DNA from: a virus
Direction: 5' to 3' (one strand)
DNA: 55,099 nucleotides
IMG/VR virus record: IMGVR_UViG_3300025543_000032
Coordinates: 1 to 55,099 of that record
The notes beneath the pieces were generated by a model. The model was not told where the DNA came from. It ran no database searches and was given only the letters and a program-made list of their open reading frames with translations. Positions 15,234-22,694 of the stretch are shown piece by piece. The stretch's first letter is position 1, and each line of letters begins with the position of its first letter. The translations under genes and the position numbers were made by a program.

Positions 15234-16859
15234 ATGGAGTATAAAAGATATTACTGGCTTAATGAAGACAGTAGAAAGTTCTTGTCCAGAGGATACTTGG
15301 ATGAGGAACCTGAACAAAGAATAAGAGACATAGCAAACATTGCTGAGAAGTATTTAAATATAAAAGATTTTGCACATAAGTTTGAAGACTATATGGCAAA
15401 AGGATACTACAGCTTATCAACTCCTGTATGGATCAACTTTGGTAAATCAAAAGGTTTGCCTATTAGTTGTTATGGTTCTAATGTGGATGACACACTAGAT
15501 AGTATACTAAATGCAGGACGTGAGATAGGAATGATGTCTAAATATGGAGGAGGTACAAGTGCCTATCTTGGAAACATAAGACCTAGAGGATCAGGTATTA
15601 GTACAGGAGGTCAAGCAGATGGACCTATTCATTATGCTAGAATGTATGACACTGTAGTAGATGTTTGTAAACAATCTGCTGCTAGACGTGGGGCTTGTGC
15701 AGTGTATCTACCTGTAGAGCACGATGACATACATGAGTTTCTAGACATAGGTACAGAGGGTAACCCTATTCAGAATCTACAATATGGTATTACAGTTAGT
15801 GATGCTTGGATTGAAGAAATGAAAAATGGAGATAAAGATAAGCGTAAGATATGGGCTAAGATTATACAAAGACGTAATGAGTTTGGATTTCCATACATTA
15901 TGTTCTCTGATAATTCTAATAAGAATACACCTTATGAAGAGTTAGGATATAAGATAACAGCTTCTAATCTTTGCTCAGAAATACAATTACCTACAGATAG
16001 CTTTCATAGTTTTGTTTGCTGCCTAGGATCTATAAATCTTTTACATTGGGATGAGATTAAGAAGACAGATGCTATAGAAACTTATGTATTGTTTCTAAAT
16101 GCTGTAATGAATGAGTTTATACAAAAAGCAGAGCACTTACCAGGAATGCGAAGAGCTTTTAAGTTTGCAAAAGAACACAGAGCTATAGGCCTAGGAGTGT
16201 TAGGTTATCATTCTTTGTTTCAGTCAAAGCTTATTGAGTTTGAATCTTTAGAAGCTAAGCAAATCAACCATGATGTATTTTCTACATTAAAAGAAAGAAG
16301 TGAGGAAGCATCTAAATGGTTACATGAAGCTAAAGGTTATTCATGTATTAGAGAAGGCTATGCTAATACAACTCTTATGGCTGTAGCACCTACAAAATCT
16401 AGTAGTTTTATACACGGTGCTGTATCTATGGGTATAGAACCTATCAAGTCTAACTATTTTATCAAGGATCTTGCTAAGTCTAAGACTGTTTATAAGAACC
16501 CCTTCTTGGAATGTGAACTAGAAAAGTATGAACTCAACAATGATAAAACATGGGACTCTATTCTTAAGAAAGATGGTTCAGTGCAGCACTTAAAGTTTCC
16601 AACTAAAGAAGTGTTTAAATCTTTTATAGAGATTAGTCCTAAAGAGATTGTACTACAAGCAGCTCAGAGACAGAAGTTTATTGATCAGTCTCAAAGTTTG
16701 AACTTAATGATACATCCTAGTGTAAAAGCTAAAGATATCAATAAGCTTTATCTTTATGCTCATGAGGAAGGAGTTAAAACTTTATACTATCAGTTTAGCC
16801 AGAGCTCAGCTCAAGCATTTGCAAGGAACATTCTTGATTGTGCTAGCTGTGAAGGATAA
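15234..16859 (+). CDS. nrdA: Class I ribonucleotide reductase, alpha subunit
   Basis: The 541-residue protein has the active-site landmarks of class I alpha subunits. The segment LPISCYGSNVDD holds the first redox Cys, SNLCSEIQLP holds the thiyl Cys and catalytic Glu, and CCLGSINL holds the second redox Cys. TLYYQFSQSS provides the Tyr pair that relays the radical. The C-terminal CASCEG supplies the CxxC that is reduced by thioredoxin. It is much shorter than E. coli NrdA (about 760 aa) because the N-terminal ATP-cone is missing, so dATP feedback inhibition through that domain is unlikely. It pairs with the beta subunit at 14136 and probably uses the phage thioredoxin at 18737. Confidence 0.92.
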   Translation: MEYKRYYWLNEDSRKFLSRGYLDEEPEQRIRDIANIAEKYLNIKDFAHKFEDYMAKGYYSLSTPVWINFGKSKGLPISCYGSNVDDTLDSILNAGREIGMMSKYGGGTSAYLGNIRPRGSGISTGGQADGPIHYARMYDTVVDVCKQSAARRGACAVYLPVEHDDIHEFLDIGTEGNPIQNLQYGITVSDAWIEEMKNGDKDKRKIWAKIIQRRNEFGFPYIMFSDNSNKNTPYEELGYKITASNLCSEIQLPTDSFHSFVCCLGSINLLHWDEIKKTDAIETYVLFLNAVMNEFIQKAEHLPGMRRAFKFAKEHRAIGLGVLGYHSLFQSKLIEFESLEAKQINHDVFSTLKERSEEASKWLHEAKGYSCIREGYANTTLMAVAPTKSSSFIHGAVSMGIEPIKSNYFIKDLAKSKTVYKNPFLECELEKYELNNDKTWDSILKKDGSVQHLKFPTKEVFKSFIEISPKEIVLQAAQRQKFIDQSQSLNLMIHPSVKAKDINKLYLYAHEEGVKTLYYQFSQSSAQAFARNILDCASCEG

Positions 16860-16874
16860 CTAAACTAATTATAA

Positions 16875-16930
16875 AAATGTAAGAAATGTTTAACTTAGGT
16901 TTTTTTATCTCTCATACATTTCTTACATTT
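16875..16930 (+). repeat. Perfect 15-bp inverted repeat between nrdA and DUF5522 gene
   Basis: The left arm AAATGTAAGAAATGT (16875-16889) is the exact reverse complement of the right arm (16916-16930), with a 26-nt loop that contains seven T residues. It lies 16 bases after the nrdA stop. It could be a terminator for the reductase operon or an operator. The right arm ends in TACATTTG (16924-16931), matching TAnnTTTG, only four bases before the next ATG. Confidence 0.75.
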
Positions 16931-16935
16931 GACAT

Positions 16936-17100
16936 ATGAAAGTAGATATTAAAAATGGGGACTACTATGTAGAGAATGGTAGAGTTCATTTTAAAGAAGA
17001 ATATCTGCTTAAGAAGAGACAATGCTGTGGTGTAAAATGCATACATTGTCCTTATAGTGAAAGAATAAAAGGAAACACCGTCCTTAAAAAGGTGACTTGA
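16936..17100 (+). CDS. DUF5522-like small cysteine-rich protein (54 aa)
   Basis: The 54-residue product starts MKVDIKNGDYYVENGRVHF and carries YLLKKRQCCGVKCIHCPYSE. This matches the Y-L-x-R-x-x-C-C-G-x-x-C-R-H-C-P-Y core of DUF5522, a small family typical of Bacteroidetes genomes. The cysteines suggest metal binding. The likely -7 box of its promoter ends at 16931, so a transcript would start at or very near the ATG and the message may be leaderless. The gene was probably acquired from the host. It sits alone between two termination-like structures. Confidence 0.65.
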   Translation: MKVDIKNGDYYVENGRVHFKEEYLLKKRQCCGVKCIHCPYSERIKGNTVLKKVT

Positions 17101-17139
17101 ATTAAAATTTTCTGTTCTGTTTTTTAATTGTGAAGAAGG

Positions 17140-17167
17140 GCCTTGGAGTAATCTAAGGCTTTTTTTT
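17140..17167 (+). terminator. Rho-independent terminator upstream of recA
   Basis: GCCTT (17140-17144) pairs with AAGGC (17155-17159) across a 10-nt loop and is followed by eight T residues. It ends transcription from the DUF5522 gene, three bases before the recA promoter begins. Confidence 0.75.
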
Positions 17168-17169
17168 GC

Positions 17170-17200
17170 TTGTAAAATAGAGTGGAATTTTGTATATTTG
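17170..17200 (+). promoter_or_regulatory. Full Bacteroidetes-type promoter for recA
   Basis: TTG (17170-17172) and TATATTTG (17193-17200) are separated by exactly 20 bases, matching the -33/-7 architecture TTG-N19/21-TAnnTTTG of Bacteroidetes. It sits directly after a terminator and 24 bases before the recA ATG. This is the clearest plus-strand promoter in the window and strongly suggests use of the host's primary sigma factor. Confidence 0.8.
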
Positions 17201-17223
17201 AACATAATTAAAAACAATTAAAT

Positions 17224-18333
17224 ATGGCAAAAAAGCTAAAAGAAACAGGGAATAAATTCCAGGATGCTCTGGAAAAATTGAACAAGCAATACGGTCAGGG
17301 TACTGTATTAGCTTTAAACAGTAAAACAGGAGGGGACTATGATCTTATAAGTACAGGATCAATAGGTTTCGATTACATCACCTTAGGGATAGGTGGTTTT
17401 GCAAAAGGTAAAATGTACGAGCTTATGGGCTGGGAAGGTACAGGTAAGTCTACTATATGTGGACATGCTGTAGCTAGTGCTCAAGCTAATGGAGGTAAGG
17501 TAGTTTATATTGATGGCGAGCATGCTGTAGATAAGAATTACTTTGAAGCTCTAGGTGTTGATACAGGTAGCATGTTAATTGCACAACCATCATCTGGAGA
17601 AGAAGGTTTTAACATTGCTGTAGAGCTAATGTCTTCTGGAGAAGTAGATCTTATTATTATAGATTCAGACTCATCATTAATACCTAAAGCAGTATTAGAT
17701 GGTGATGTAGGAGATCATGCAATTGGTAAGAAAGCTAGACTGAACAGTAGTGCTTATCCAAAACTAAAATCTATTGCACACAACACAAACACATGTCTTA
17801 TTGTAATATCTCAATACAGAGAAAAGATTGGTGTAATGTTTGGAAACCCTACAACCACACAAGGTGGACATGCGCTAAAGTTTTATTCTGATGTAAGAAT
17901 AGAAGTTAGTAGATCATTAGCAAAAGATGGTCAAGATGTGTACGGTAACATTACTAAAGTTAGATGTACCAAGAACAAGATGACACCTCCATATCAGAAG
18001 CATCAATTTGATATTGTTTATGGTATAGGTATTGATAGAGTGGGAGAAGCATTACAACTGCTGCATGATTTTGAATTAGGTCGTAAGTATGGTAAGACAT
18101 ATACATTTGATGGGGTTAAGTATGACTTAGAAGAATTCAAACAGATGGTACTAGAAGATGTAAACTTCTTTGAGACAATAAAGTCTACATTAGTTTCTGC
18201 TATACGTGGTGAAGATGATAAGTTTGAGGAAGTTGAATCAGAACCAGTTGTAGATTATGAAGCTGCAAAAGATATAAAGGTTAATTCACCTGAAACTTTA
18301 TCACCTGACTTATTTGACACTACTGATTTATGA
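17224..18333 (+). CDS. recA: RecA/UvsX-family recombinase
   Basis: The 369-residue protein is a clear RecA homologue. Walker A is GWEGTGKST (near residue 72), preceded by GGFAKGKMYELM. KVVYIDGEHAVD corresponds to the DAEHALD strand of RecA. Walker B is VDLIIIDSDSSLIPK, equivalent to VDSVAALTPK. The strand CLIVISQYREKIGVMFG holds the sensor region before the DNA-binding L2 loop (TTTQGGHALKFYSDVRIEV). The length is close to RecA (about 350 aa), and an acidic C-terminal tail is present. It would drive strand exchange in phage recombination-dependent replication, with the SSB-like protein and Sak4-like ATPase. It has its own promoter. Confidence 0.92.
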   Translation: MAKKLKETGNKFQDALEKLNKQYGQGTVLALNSKTGGDYDLISTGSIGFDYITLGIGGFAKGKMYELMGWEGTGKSTICGHAVASAQANGGKVVYIDGEHAVDKNYFEALGVDTGSMLIAQPSSGEEGFNIAVELMSSGEVDLIIIDSDSSLIPKAVLDGDVGDHAIGKKARLNSSAYPKLKSIAHNTNTCLIVISQYREKIGVMFGNPTTTQGGHALKFYSDVRIEVSRSLAKDGQDVYGNITKVRCTKNKMTPPYQKHQFDIVYGIGIDRVGEALQLLHDFELGRKYGKTYTFDGVKYDLEEFKQMVLEDVNFFETIKSTLVSAIRGEDDKFEEVESEPVVDYEAAKDIKVNSPETLSPDLFDTTDL

Positions 18334-18740
18334 AATGTTTAGTGTGTGGAAAGAACTCAGATTCTGAGTATTGCTTCCAACATAAACCTAGAAAACAACT
18401 AGCCACAAATAAAGGATTTAATAAGCCAACACTAACTAAGAAATTAAAGGTTAGTGTTGGTAAATCCAAACCAAACACAGATCATTTACTATTCAAAGCC
18501 ATTTGGAAAAAGAGACCACATAGTTCAGAGTTAAGTGGTGATTATTTAGGCAAAGAAGCATTTAGTACATACTTTCATCATATACTTCCTAAAAATAAAT
18601 ATCCTGAAATTAGGATGGATGAGGAAAATATTATACTTTTGACAGTTGACGAACATGCTAACGTAGAGGCAGATATCTATAGGTATGATGAGATCAATAA
18701 ACGAAGGAATCATTTATTAAAAAAATATAATCTGTCATGA
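18330..18740 (+). CDS. HNH-like zinc-ribbon endonuclease
   Basis: The 136-residue protein has an N-terminal zinc ribbon (MKCLVCGKNSDSEYCFQHK). Its C-terminal half contains YFHHILPKNKYPEIR and NIILLTVDEHANVEAD, with a paired His and a later His in the right places for an HNH/His-Me finger. Phages often carry such proteins near recA as recombination endonucleases, as with lambda NinG/Rap. It overlaps recA by ATGA and thioredoxin by ATGA. The nuclease fold is likely; a specific resolvase role is a guess from context. Confidence 0.55.
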   Translation: MKCLVCGKNSDSEYCFQHKPRKQLATNKGFNKPTLTKKLKVSVGKSKPNTDHLLFKAIWKKRPHSSELSGDYLGKEAFSTYFHHILPKNKYPEIRMDEENIILLTVDEHANVEADIYRYDEINKRRNHLLKKYNLS

Positions 18741-19003
18741 TTGAAGTATTAAAATTCAGTGCTACTTGGTGTGGACCTTGTAGAGTGTTAGCTAGTAATT
18801 TAGCAGGTGTCTCAGGTATAACTAACATAGATATCGATAAAGATATGGAGTTAGCTAAAGAGCACAATGTTAGAAGTGTTCCATTAATGATATTTAAAGT
18901 TGATGGAAAAGAAGTACATCGAAAAGTTGGTGTAATTTCTAAAGATCAGTATGATAGTTTACTAATAGAACTAGGTAATGATTTAAAATGGAGTAAACAA
19001 TAA
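18737..19003 (+). CDS. trxA: Thioredoxin
   Basis: The 88-residue protein has the thioredoxin active site (FSATWCGPCRVL) and the cis-Pro loop (VRSVPLMIF). It is shorter than host thioredoxins (about 105 aa), lacking the first strand and helix, as is common in phage forms. It probably regenerates the C-terminal CxxC of the phage ribonucleotide reductase alpha subunit. Its start overlaps the preceding gene. Confidence 0.88.
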   Translation: MIEVLKFSATWCGPCRVLASNLAGVSGITNIDIDKDMELAKEHNVRSVPLMIFKVDGKEVHRKVGVISKDQYDSLLIELGNDLKWSKQ

Positions 19004-19012
19004 ATAAACAAT

Positions 19013-19312
19013 ATGAAAAACCAATTTTATTACACAAGAAAAGAAGCTATTGATGGTACGGACCCTGTAGAGTATGCAGAGTTTTTAGATAGCATTAACT
19101 TAAACAAAGTTATTAGAACTGTACAAACAGCTAGTGACACTGTAGTGGTGTTATTAGATGACATGCATGAGCGTGTTACAGAAGTACCTAATATTAATCC
19201 TAAAACCAACAAGGTGATTGGTACTAAAAAGAAAGTGGAAGTTTATCAAACAGAAGCTTATTTATATGGAGAAGATATAGAACGATTTAGAAAACTATCA
19301 AATATTGAATAA
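19013..19312 (+). CDS. Hypothetical protein (99 aa)
   Basis: This charged protein begins MKNQFYYTRKEAIDGTDPVE, has a beta-rich middle (TVVVLLDDMHERVTEV) and a Lys-rich turn, and ends in a short helix. It starts nine bases after the thioredoxin stop behind an AT-rich leader and ends one base before the next ATG. No family is recognised. Confidence 0.55.
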   Translation: MKNQFYYTRKEAIDGTDPVEYAEFLDSINLNKVIRTVQTASDTVVVLLDDMHERVTEVPNINPKTNKVIGTKKKVEVYQTEAYLYGEDIERFRKLSNIE

Positions 19313-19313
19313 A

Positions 19314-19610
19314 ATGGCAAAAAAACCTTACAAAGAATTACTAGGAAACAGAATATATGTGAATGTTCCTAAAAAAGATGAGAGTAAAATTATAGTTGAC
19401 GAGAATACTAAAGAAGCTCTACAAAGAGAAATGCTAAAGAAGATGTCTAAACTTAAAGTTTATGATGTTGGAGATATAGTAAAGAATGTAAAAGTGGGAG
19501 ATACAGTACTAGTAGATCCAGGCAAGTTAAAAGATGCAATGGTTATCCCTTTATCTGATGACAAAGATGTACTACTAGTATCCCCATTTGATATATTACA
19601 TGTTTGGTAA
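19314..19610 (+). CDS. GroES/gp31-like co-chaperonin (tentative)
   Basis: The 98-residue product opens MAKKPYKELLGNRIYVNVPKK and shows a GroES-like order of elements. An N-terminal strand is followed by a mobile charged loop, then VYDVGDIVKNVKVGDTVLVDPG (compare VGxG...vkvGDxVlf in GroES), then a VLLVSPFDILHVW end strand. Phages such as T4 (gp31) encode substitutes for GroES that help fold the capsid protein. The ATG at 19314 is preferred over TTG at 19305. The similarity is in pattern and length rather than a signature residue, so the call is tentative. Confidence 0.45.
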   Translation: MAKKPYKELLGNRIYVNVPKKDESKIIVDENTKEALQREMLKKMSKLKVYDVGDIVKNVKVGDTVLVDPGKLKDAMVIPLSDDKDVLLVSPFDILHVW

Positions 19611-20368
19611 TGGAAAATAATAACCTCCCTTTTATATCTTGTAAGTGTATTACGTATGGTCGAGTTGACACATTAGTAGAAGCTTTACATAGTTTTTTAA
19701 TTCAGGATTATCCTAAAGATAGGTGTGAATTAGTTATTGTAAATGATTACCCTAATCAAAAACTTATATATGATCACCCTCAGGTTACTATCTATAACTT
19801 AGATAAAACTTTTCCTTTGATAGGAGAGAAAGAGAACTATGCTATTGAACGATGTAAAGGGGAACTTATTGCTGTATGGGATGATGATGATATAGCACTA
19901 TCAAATCATTTAAAAAATATAGCAAATCACTGGAAAGAAGATACTAATATTATTCATTGGGAAACAGGTGTATATTATAATGAACCTGAGATTACAGCTA
20001 TAACTGGAGTGGGTAACTCAGGAATAGTGTATAGTAAAGATGTGTGGGAAAGAATAGGTAAAAGTCCTCTAGAGAATGCTGGTGGAGACATGACACTAAC
20101 TAATAAAATTCACGCTATAGGTGGTAAAGTAGATGTTAAGATGCCAGATAGTGAAGTTTCTTGGTTTTACATGTGGGGCGGTAGAGGATATCACCAATCT
20201 GGACAAGGTACAGACGATGGAACTAGACCTAATATTATAGAAAGGCACTCAGAACACATAGAAAGCGAGAGGAGAAAAGGTAATATACCTACAGGTGACG
20301 TATATTTACGTCCTAAGTGGAATAAAGATTATAAACAAATGCTAAAAGATTATGTCAGCTCTAGTTGA
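19610..20368 (+). CDS. Glycosyltransferase, family 2-like (GT-A)
   Basis: The 252-residue protein starts MENNNLPFISCKCITYGRVD. It shows the GT-A nucleotide-sugar fold: an ISCKCITYGR first strand, a LVIVNDYPN strand, and ELIAVWDDDDIAL with the DxD metal-binding cluster. A Trp- and Gly-rich stretch later (WFYMWGGRGYHQSG) would form the acceptor side. It overlaps the GroES-like stop (TAATG) and the next glycosyltransferase. It is one of three consecutive glycosyltransferases at the end of the plus-strand arm. The sugar and acceptor cannot be read from the sequence. Confidence 0.8.
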   Translation: MENNNLPFISCKCITYGRVDTLVEALHSFLIQDYPKDRCELVIVNDYPNQKLIYDHPQVTIYNLDKTFPLIGEKENYAIERCKGELIAVWDDDDIALSNHLKNIANHWKEDTNIIHWETGVYYNEPEITAITGVGNSGIVYSKDVWERIGKSPLENAGGDMTLTNKIHAIGGKVDVKMPDSEVSWFYMWGGRGYHQSGQGTDDGTRPNIIERHSEHIESERRKGNIPTGDVYLRPKWNKDYKQMLKDYVSSS

Positions 20369-20924
20369 GTTTATTATTCCTACATACAATAGGCATGAGC
20401 CTTTAATCTGTATGCTAGCTTCTCTTACAGCTCAAACAGATACTGACTGGAGCGGTCATGTAATTATAGATGATACAGAAAGTGAAAGAATATCTGATAT
20501 AGTAAAAAGTTTTAATGATCCTAGAATATACTGTACCTTCATGGATAAGCGGTATAATGACTGGGGACATACGTTAAGAGAGCGTGGTAAACAAATGTCA
20601 GATGCTCAATATATAGTAATGACTGGAGATGATAACTACTACACACCAAACTTTGTTTCTGAACTGCGAACAGCAACAGCTAACTCTCCTGGTTTTATTT
20701 ATTGGGACATGGTACATTCTCATTATGATTATGCATACTTTAAATGTAGTCCATTTAGTAATCAAATAGACATGGGCGCCTTTTCTACTAGAAAAGACCT
20801 AGCTCAGAAAATAGATCTTGGAGTAAGATATGATGCTGATGGTCGGTTTGTAGAACAGTTTAAAAAGAAGTTTGCAGAAGAAGAAATGTTTAAAATAAAT
20901 AAAGTTTTATTTGTACACAACTAG
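20352..20924 (+). CDS. Glycosyltransferase, family 2-like (GT-A)
   Basis: The 190-residue protein has a typical GT2 start (MSALVEFIIPTYNRHEPLIC) and a DD-containing metal site in QYIVMTGDDNYYTP. It is short, so it may be a minimal catalytic domain. It overlaps the previous glycosyltransferase by 17 bases and the next by 14, so the three are one translational unit. It could glycosylate virion proteins, DNA or a host surface; see the fibre proteins on the minus strand. Confidence 0.75.
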   Translation: MSALVEFIIPTYNRHEPLICMLASLTAQTDTDWSGHVIIDDTESERISDIVKSFNDPRIYCTFMDKRYNDWGHTLRERGKQMSDAQYIVMTGDDNYYTPNFVSELRTATANSPGFIYWDMVHSHYDYAYFKCSPFSNQIDMGAFSTRKDLAQKIDLGVRYDADGRFVEQFKKKFAEEEMFKINKVLFVHN

Positions 20925-21561
20925 TAAAGTAAAAGCTCTATTAATTAATAGAAACCTCTTAACCACTTTTAAGAATACGTTAGAGTTCTTAAGAAAAGAA
21001 TCCAGAGTAGAGATTCACATACTGGATCAAAAATCTACTTATCCTCCCCTGTTAGAATTCTACAAAACAATTTCTGAAAAAGTTCACTACTCAGAGAACG
21101 AAGGTCCATATTCAGCATGGCATCATAGATATAATCACTTACGTAAAAATTACTTTATTGTAGCAGATACAGATTGTATATATGATAATGTTCCTGATGA
21201 CTGGTTAGATGTAATGTTACACGCTATAAACCAACCAGGTTCTCCTAAAATAGGATTTTCACTAGAGATAGAAGATCTACCCAATACAGATCAAGGTAAA
21301 CAATCATATGCAAATGAGGCTAAATACTGGGAGAATAAAATTGATTTAGGATGGGACGCTTATGTAGACACTACGTTTGCATTATATAGAACTGATATGC
21401 CATTCTCATATGATGCAATAAGATTAGATAGACCTTATTGTATAAAACATGCACCTTGGTATATAGACGATTGCTGTATACCTGAAGAGTGGCAGTACTA
21501 TTTAGATCATGCTAACACTATATCTACTTGGAGAAATAGAATAAAAAAAAGCCCCAATTAA
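20911..21561 (+). CDS. Glycosyltransferase-like protein with TTG start
   Basis: The 216-residue protein has a GT-A-like acidic cluster in YFIVADTDCIYDNVPDDWL and an N-terminal strand VKALLINRNLLTTFKNTL typical of phage glycosyltransferases. No ATG lies near the start; TTG at 20911, overlapping the end of the previous gene, is the best candidate, and the first in-frame ATG would cut off the fold. The stop codon lies in the loop of the bidirectional terminator. The family is likely; the sugar is unknown. Confidence 0.65.
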   Translation: MYTTSKVKALLINRNLLTTFKNTLEFLRKESRVEIHILDQKSTYPPLLEFYKTISEKVHYSENEGPYSAWHHRYNHLRKNYFIVADTDCIYDNVPDDWLDVMLHAINQPGSPKIGFSLEIEDLPNTDQGKQSYANEAKYWENKIDLGWDAYVDTTFALYRTDMPFSYDAIRLDRPYCIKHAPWYIDDCCIPEEWQYYLDHANTISTWRNRIKKSPN

Positions 21562-21570
21562 GGGGCTTTT
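21543..21570. terminator. Bidirectional terminator between the two arms
   Basis: GCCCC (21551-21555) pairs with GGGGC (21562-21566). A run of eight A residues precedes it on the left and TTTT follows on the right, so it can terminate both the plus-strand glycosyltransferase operon and the minus-strand operon ending at 21572. The plus-strand stop codon TAA is in its loop. Confidence 0.85.
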
Positions 21571-21571
21571 A

Positions 21572-21934
21572 TTATTTACATCCGTATTTACACTTCTTCT
21601 TTTTCATCTTGGATCCAGACTTAGCTTTCATAGTCTTACCATATCCAGCTTTCTTTACTGTTTTACCTTTCTTAGCAAAGCCCATTTTATTACGTACAGC
21701 TGTAGGTAATGCTTTAAGTCCTTTCTGTGAAGGCTTAGGTTTCTTTAATCCAGCCTTAGCTTTTTTCATTTTACCTTTAGGAGGAACCATAGAAGCAGCT
21801 TTGCCACCATAGGTCATCTTCTTAGCTTTTGTTCCAGCCTTAGCCATCTTCATTCCTGATTTGGCCTTTTTCATTTTAGTTCCAGACATAGCTTTTTTCT
21901 TTTTAGCTCCGCCTGCTTTGTATTTACGCATCAT
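21572..21934 (-). CDS. Very basic Lys-rich protein (120 aa), possible DNA-condensing
   Basis: Of 120 residues, 42 are Lys and I see no Asp or Glu. The sequence is built of short Lys/Ala/Gly/Met units (for example AKSGMKMAKAGTKAKK) and ends with a Cys-containing tail (KKKKCKYGCK). The pattern resembles histone H1-like tails and other DNA-condensing proteins. It is the last gene of a minus-strand operon with three more basic proteins upstream. A role in packaging DNA in the virion or organising phage DNA is an inference from charge; no homologue of known function is recognised. Confidence 0.6.
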   Translation of the reverse strand: MMRKYKAGGAKKKKAMSGTKMKKAKSGMKMAKAGTKAKKMTYGGKAASMVPPKGKMKKAKAGLKKPKPSQKGLKALPTAVRNKMGFAKKGKTVKKAGYGKTMKAKSGSKMKKKKCKYGCK

Positions 21935-21952
21935 GATTGTATAGTTTGAGGG

Positions 21953-22252
21953 TTAACATTTCCATCTTCTTCTAGCCTGCCTGATTCTAGAATTAGGATT
22001 ATTCCTAGTCTTAGCAGAGCTACGTTTTAACTGTCCCAAACTCCTAGCGCAATAAGACTTACGTCTCTTTGCAGCTTTAGATCCCTTTTTCACTTTACCT
22101 GTCACAGCAGTCTTTAGTTTACTGCCAGGATTTTTCTTTCTATAGGCTTTTACACCTTTCTTAGTCATACCAGCACCCTTCTTGGTAGGTCTGTAGTTAG
22201 CACCTTTACCCTTAGTGGTTTTTCTGATAGCTTTTTCTTTTCTTTTAGCCAT
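21953..22252 (-). CDS. Basic virion-type protein (99 aa), conserved phage/algal-virus family
   Basis: A basic protein with a single acidic residue. It carries the segments GAGMTKKGVKAYRKKNPGSK, LKTAVTGKVKKGSKAAKRRK, SYCARSLGQLKR and a C-terminal RIRQARRRWKC. This order (GAGMT..GV..YR..NPGS, then a Cys-Ala-Arg turn, then an RxxxRxW-C end) recurs in uncharacterised small proteins of large phages and algal viruses, related to DUF5872/DUF6321-type families. I know of no proven function. Together with its neighbours it may coat or condense DNA in the particle. Confidence 0.6.
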   Translation of the reverse strand: MAKRKEKAIRKTTKGKGANYRPTKKGAGMTKKGVKAYRKKNPGSKLKTAVTGKVKKGSKAAKRRKSYCARSLGQLKRSSAKTRNNPNSRIRQARRRWKC

Positions 22253-22255
22253 AGG

Positions 22256-22528
22256 TTACTTTTTCTTTTTAGTAGACTTCTTACGCTTTCTAAGCGCACT
22301 AGTCCTCCTACCCATGCCCACTTTTTTCTTTTCAGCTACAACAGCAGCTTTACGTTTACCAACACCTTTCCATGTTACAGGTGTTTTCTTACTAACTTTT
22401 TTACTAGGTCTACATTTCTTCACGCCTTTATTCTTAGAAGATCCACAGGGATTACCCTTTTCATCTTTCCATTTCTCTTTAAACCAACGTTTAAGAGCAG
22501 CGCCTTTCTTTGTTTTCCTAACTGCCAT
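22256..22528 (-). CDS. DUF5872-like basic protein (90 aa)
   Basis: The product holds ALKRWFKEKWKDEKGNPCGS followed by KNKGVKKCRPSKKVSKKTPVTW. This is the DUF5872 pattern (L-x-x-W-F-x-x-K-W-x-D...G-x-P-C-G...C-R-P-S-K-x-V-S-x-K-T-P) found in phages and large algal viruses. The rest is a Lys/Arg-rich tail ending KKKK. Two cysteines sit in conserved places and may bind metal. It is the third of four basic proteins encoded in tandem. Confidence 0.7.
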   Translation of the reverse strand: MAVRKTKKGAALKRWFKEKWKDEKGNPCGSSKNKGVKKCRPSKKVSKKTPVTWKGVGKRKAAVVAEKKKVGMGRRTSALRKRKKSTKKKK

Positions 22529-22609
22529 CTATGTTATTATTGCAGAAACCCATAGAGACACTGCTGTTATTAAAAACATTTGAATAATAAAGAATACTAC
22601 CTTTTTCAT
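22529..22609 (-). CDS. Possible 26-residue membrane peptide
   Basis: A 26-codon frame (MKKVVFFIIQMFLITAVSLW and a few more residues) ends directly against the ATG of the DUF5872-like gene, with no gap. Two Lys followed by one hydrophobic helix would give a single membrane span. It is the only candidate in the 166-base gap between two basic protein genes. It is too short to judge by composition alone, so it may not be real. Confidence 0.35.
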   Translation of the reverse strand: MKKVVFFIIQMFLITAVSLWVSAIIT

Positions 22610-22694
22610 TTCTCATTAATATCACACCAACCTAAACATATTTTTTTAAAGGTGATATAATATATTATTTTACATATTAGATTTTTCATTTCTT

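Noticed and set aside
22619-22656. ATATCAC...GTGATAT inverted repeat as a terminator
   Set aside because: The stem is only seven AT-rich pairs with a long loop and no T-run on the minus strand, so I could not support it as a terminator.
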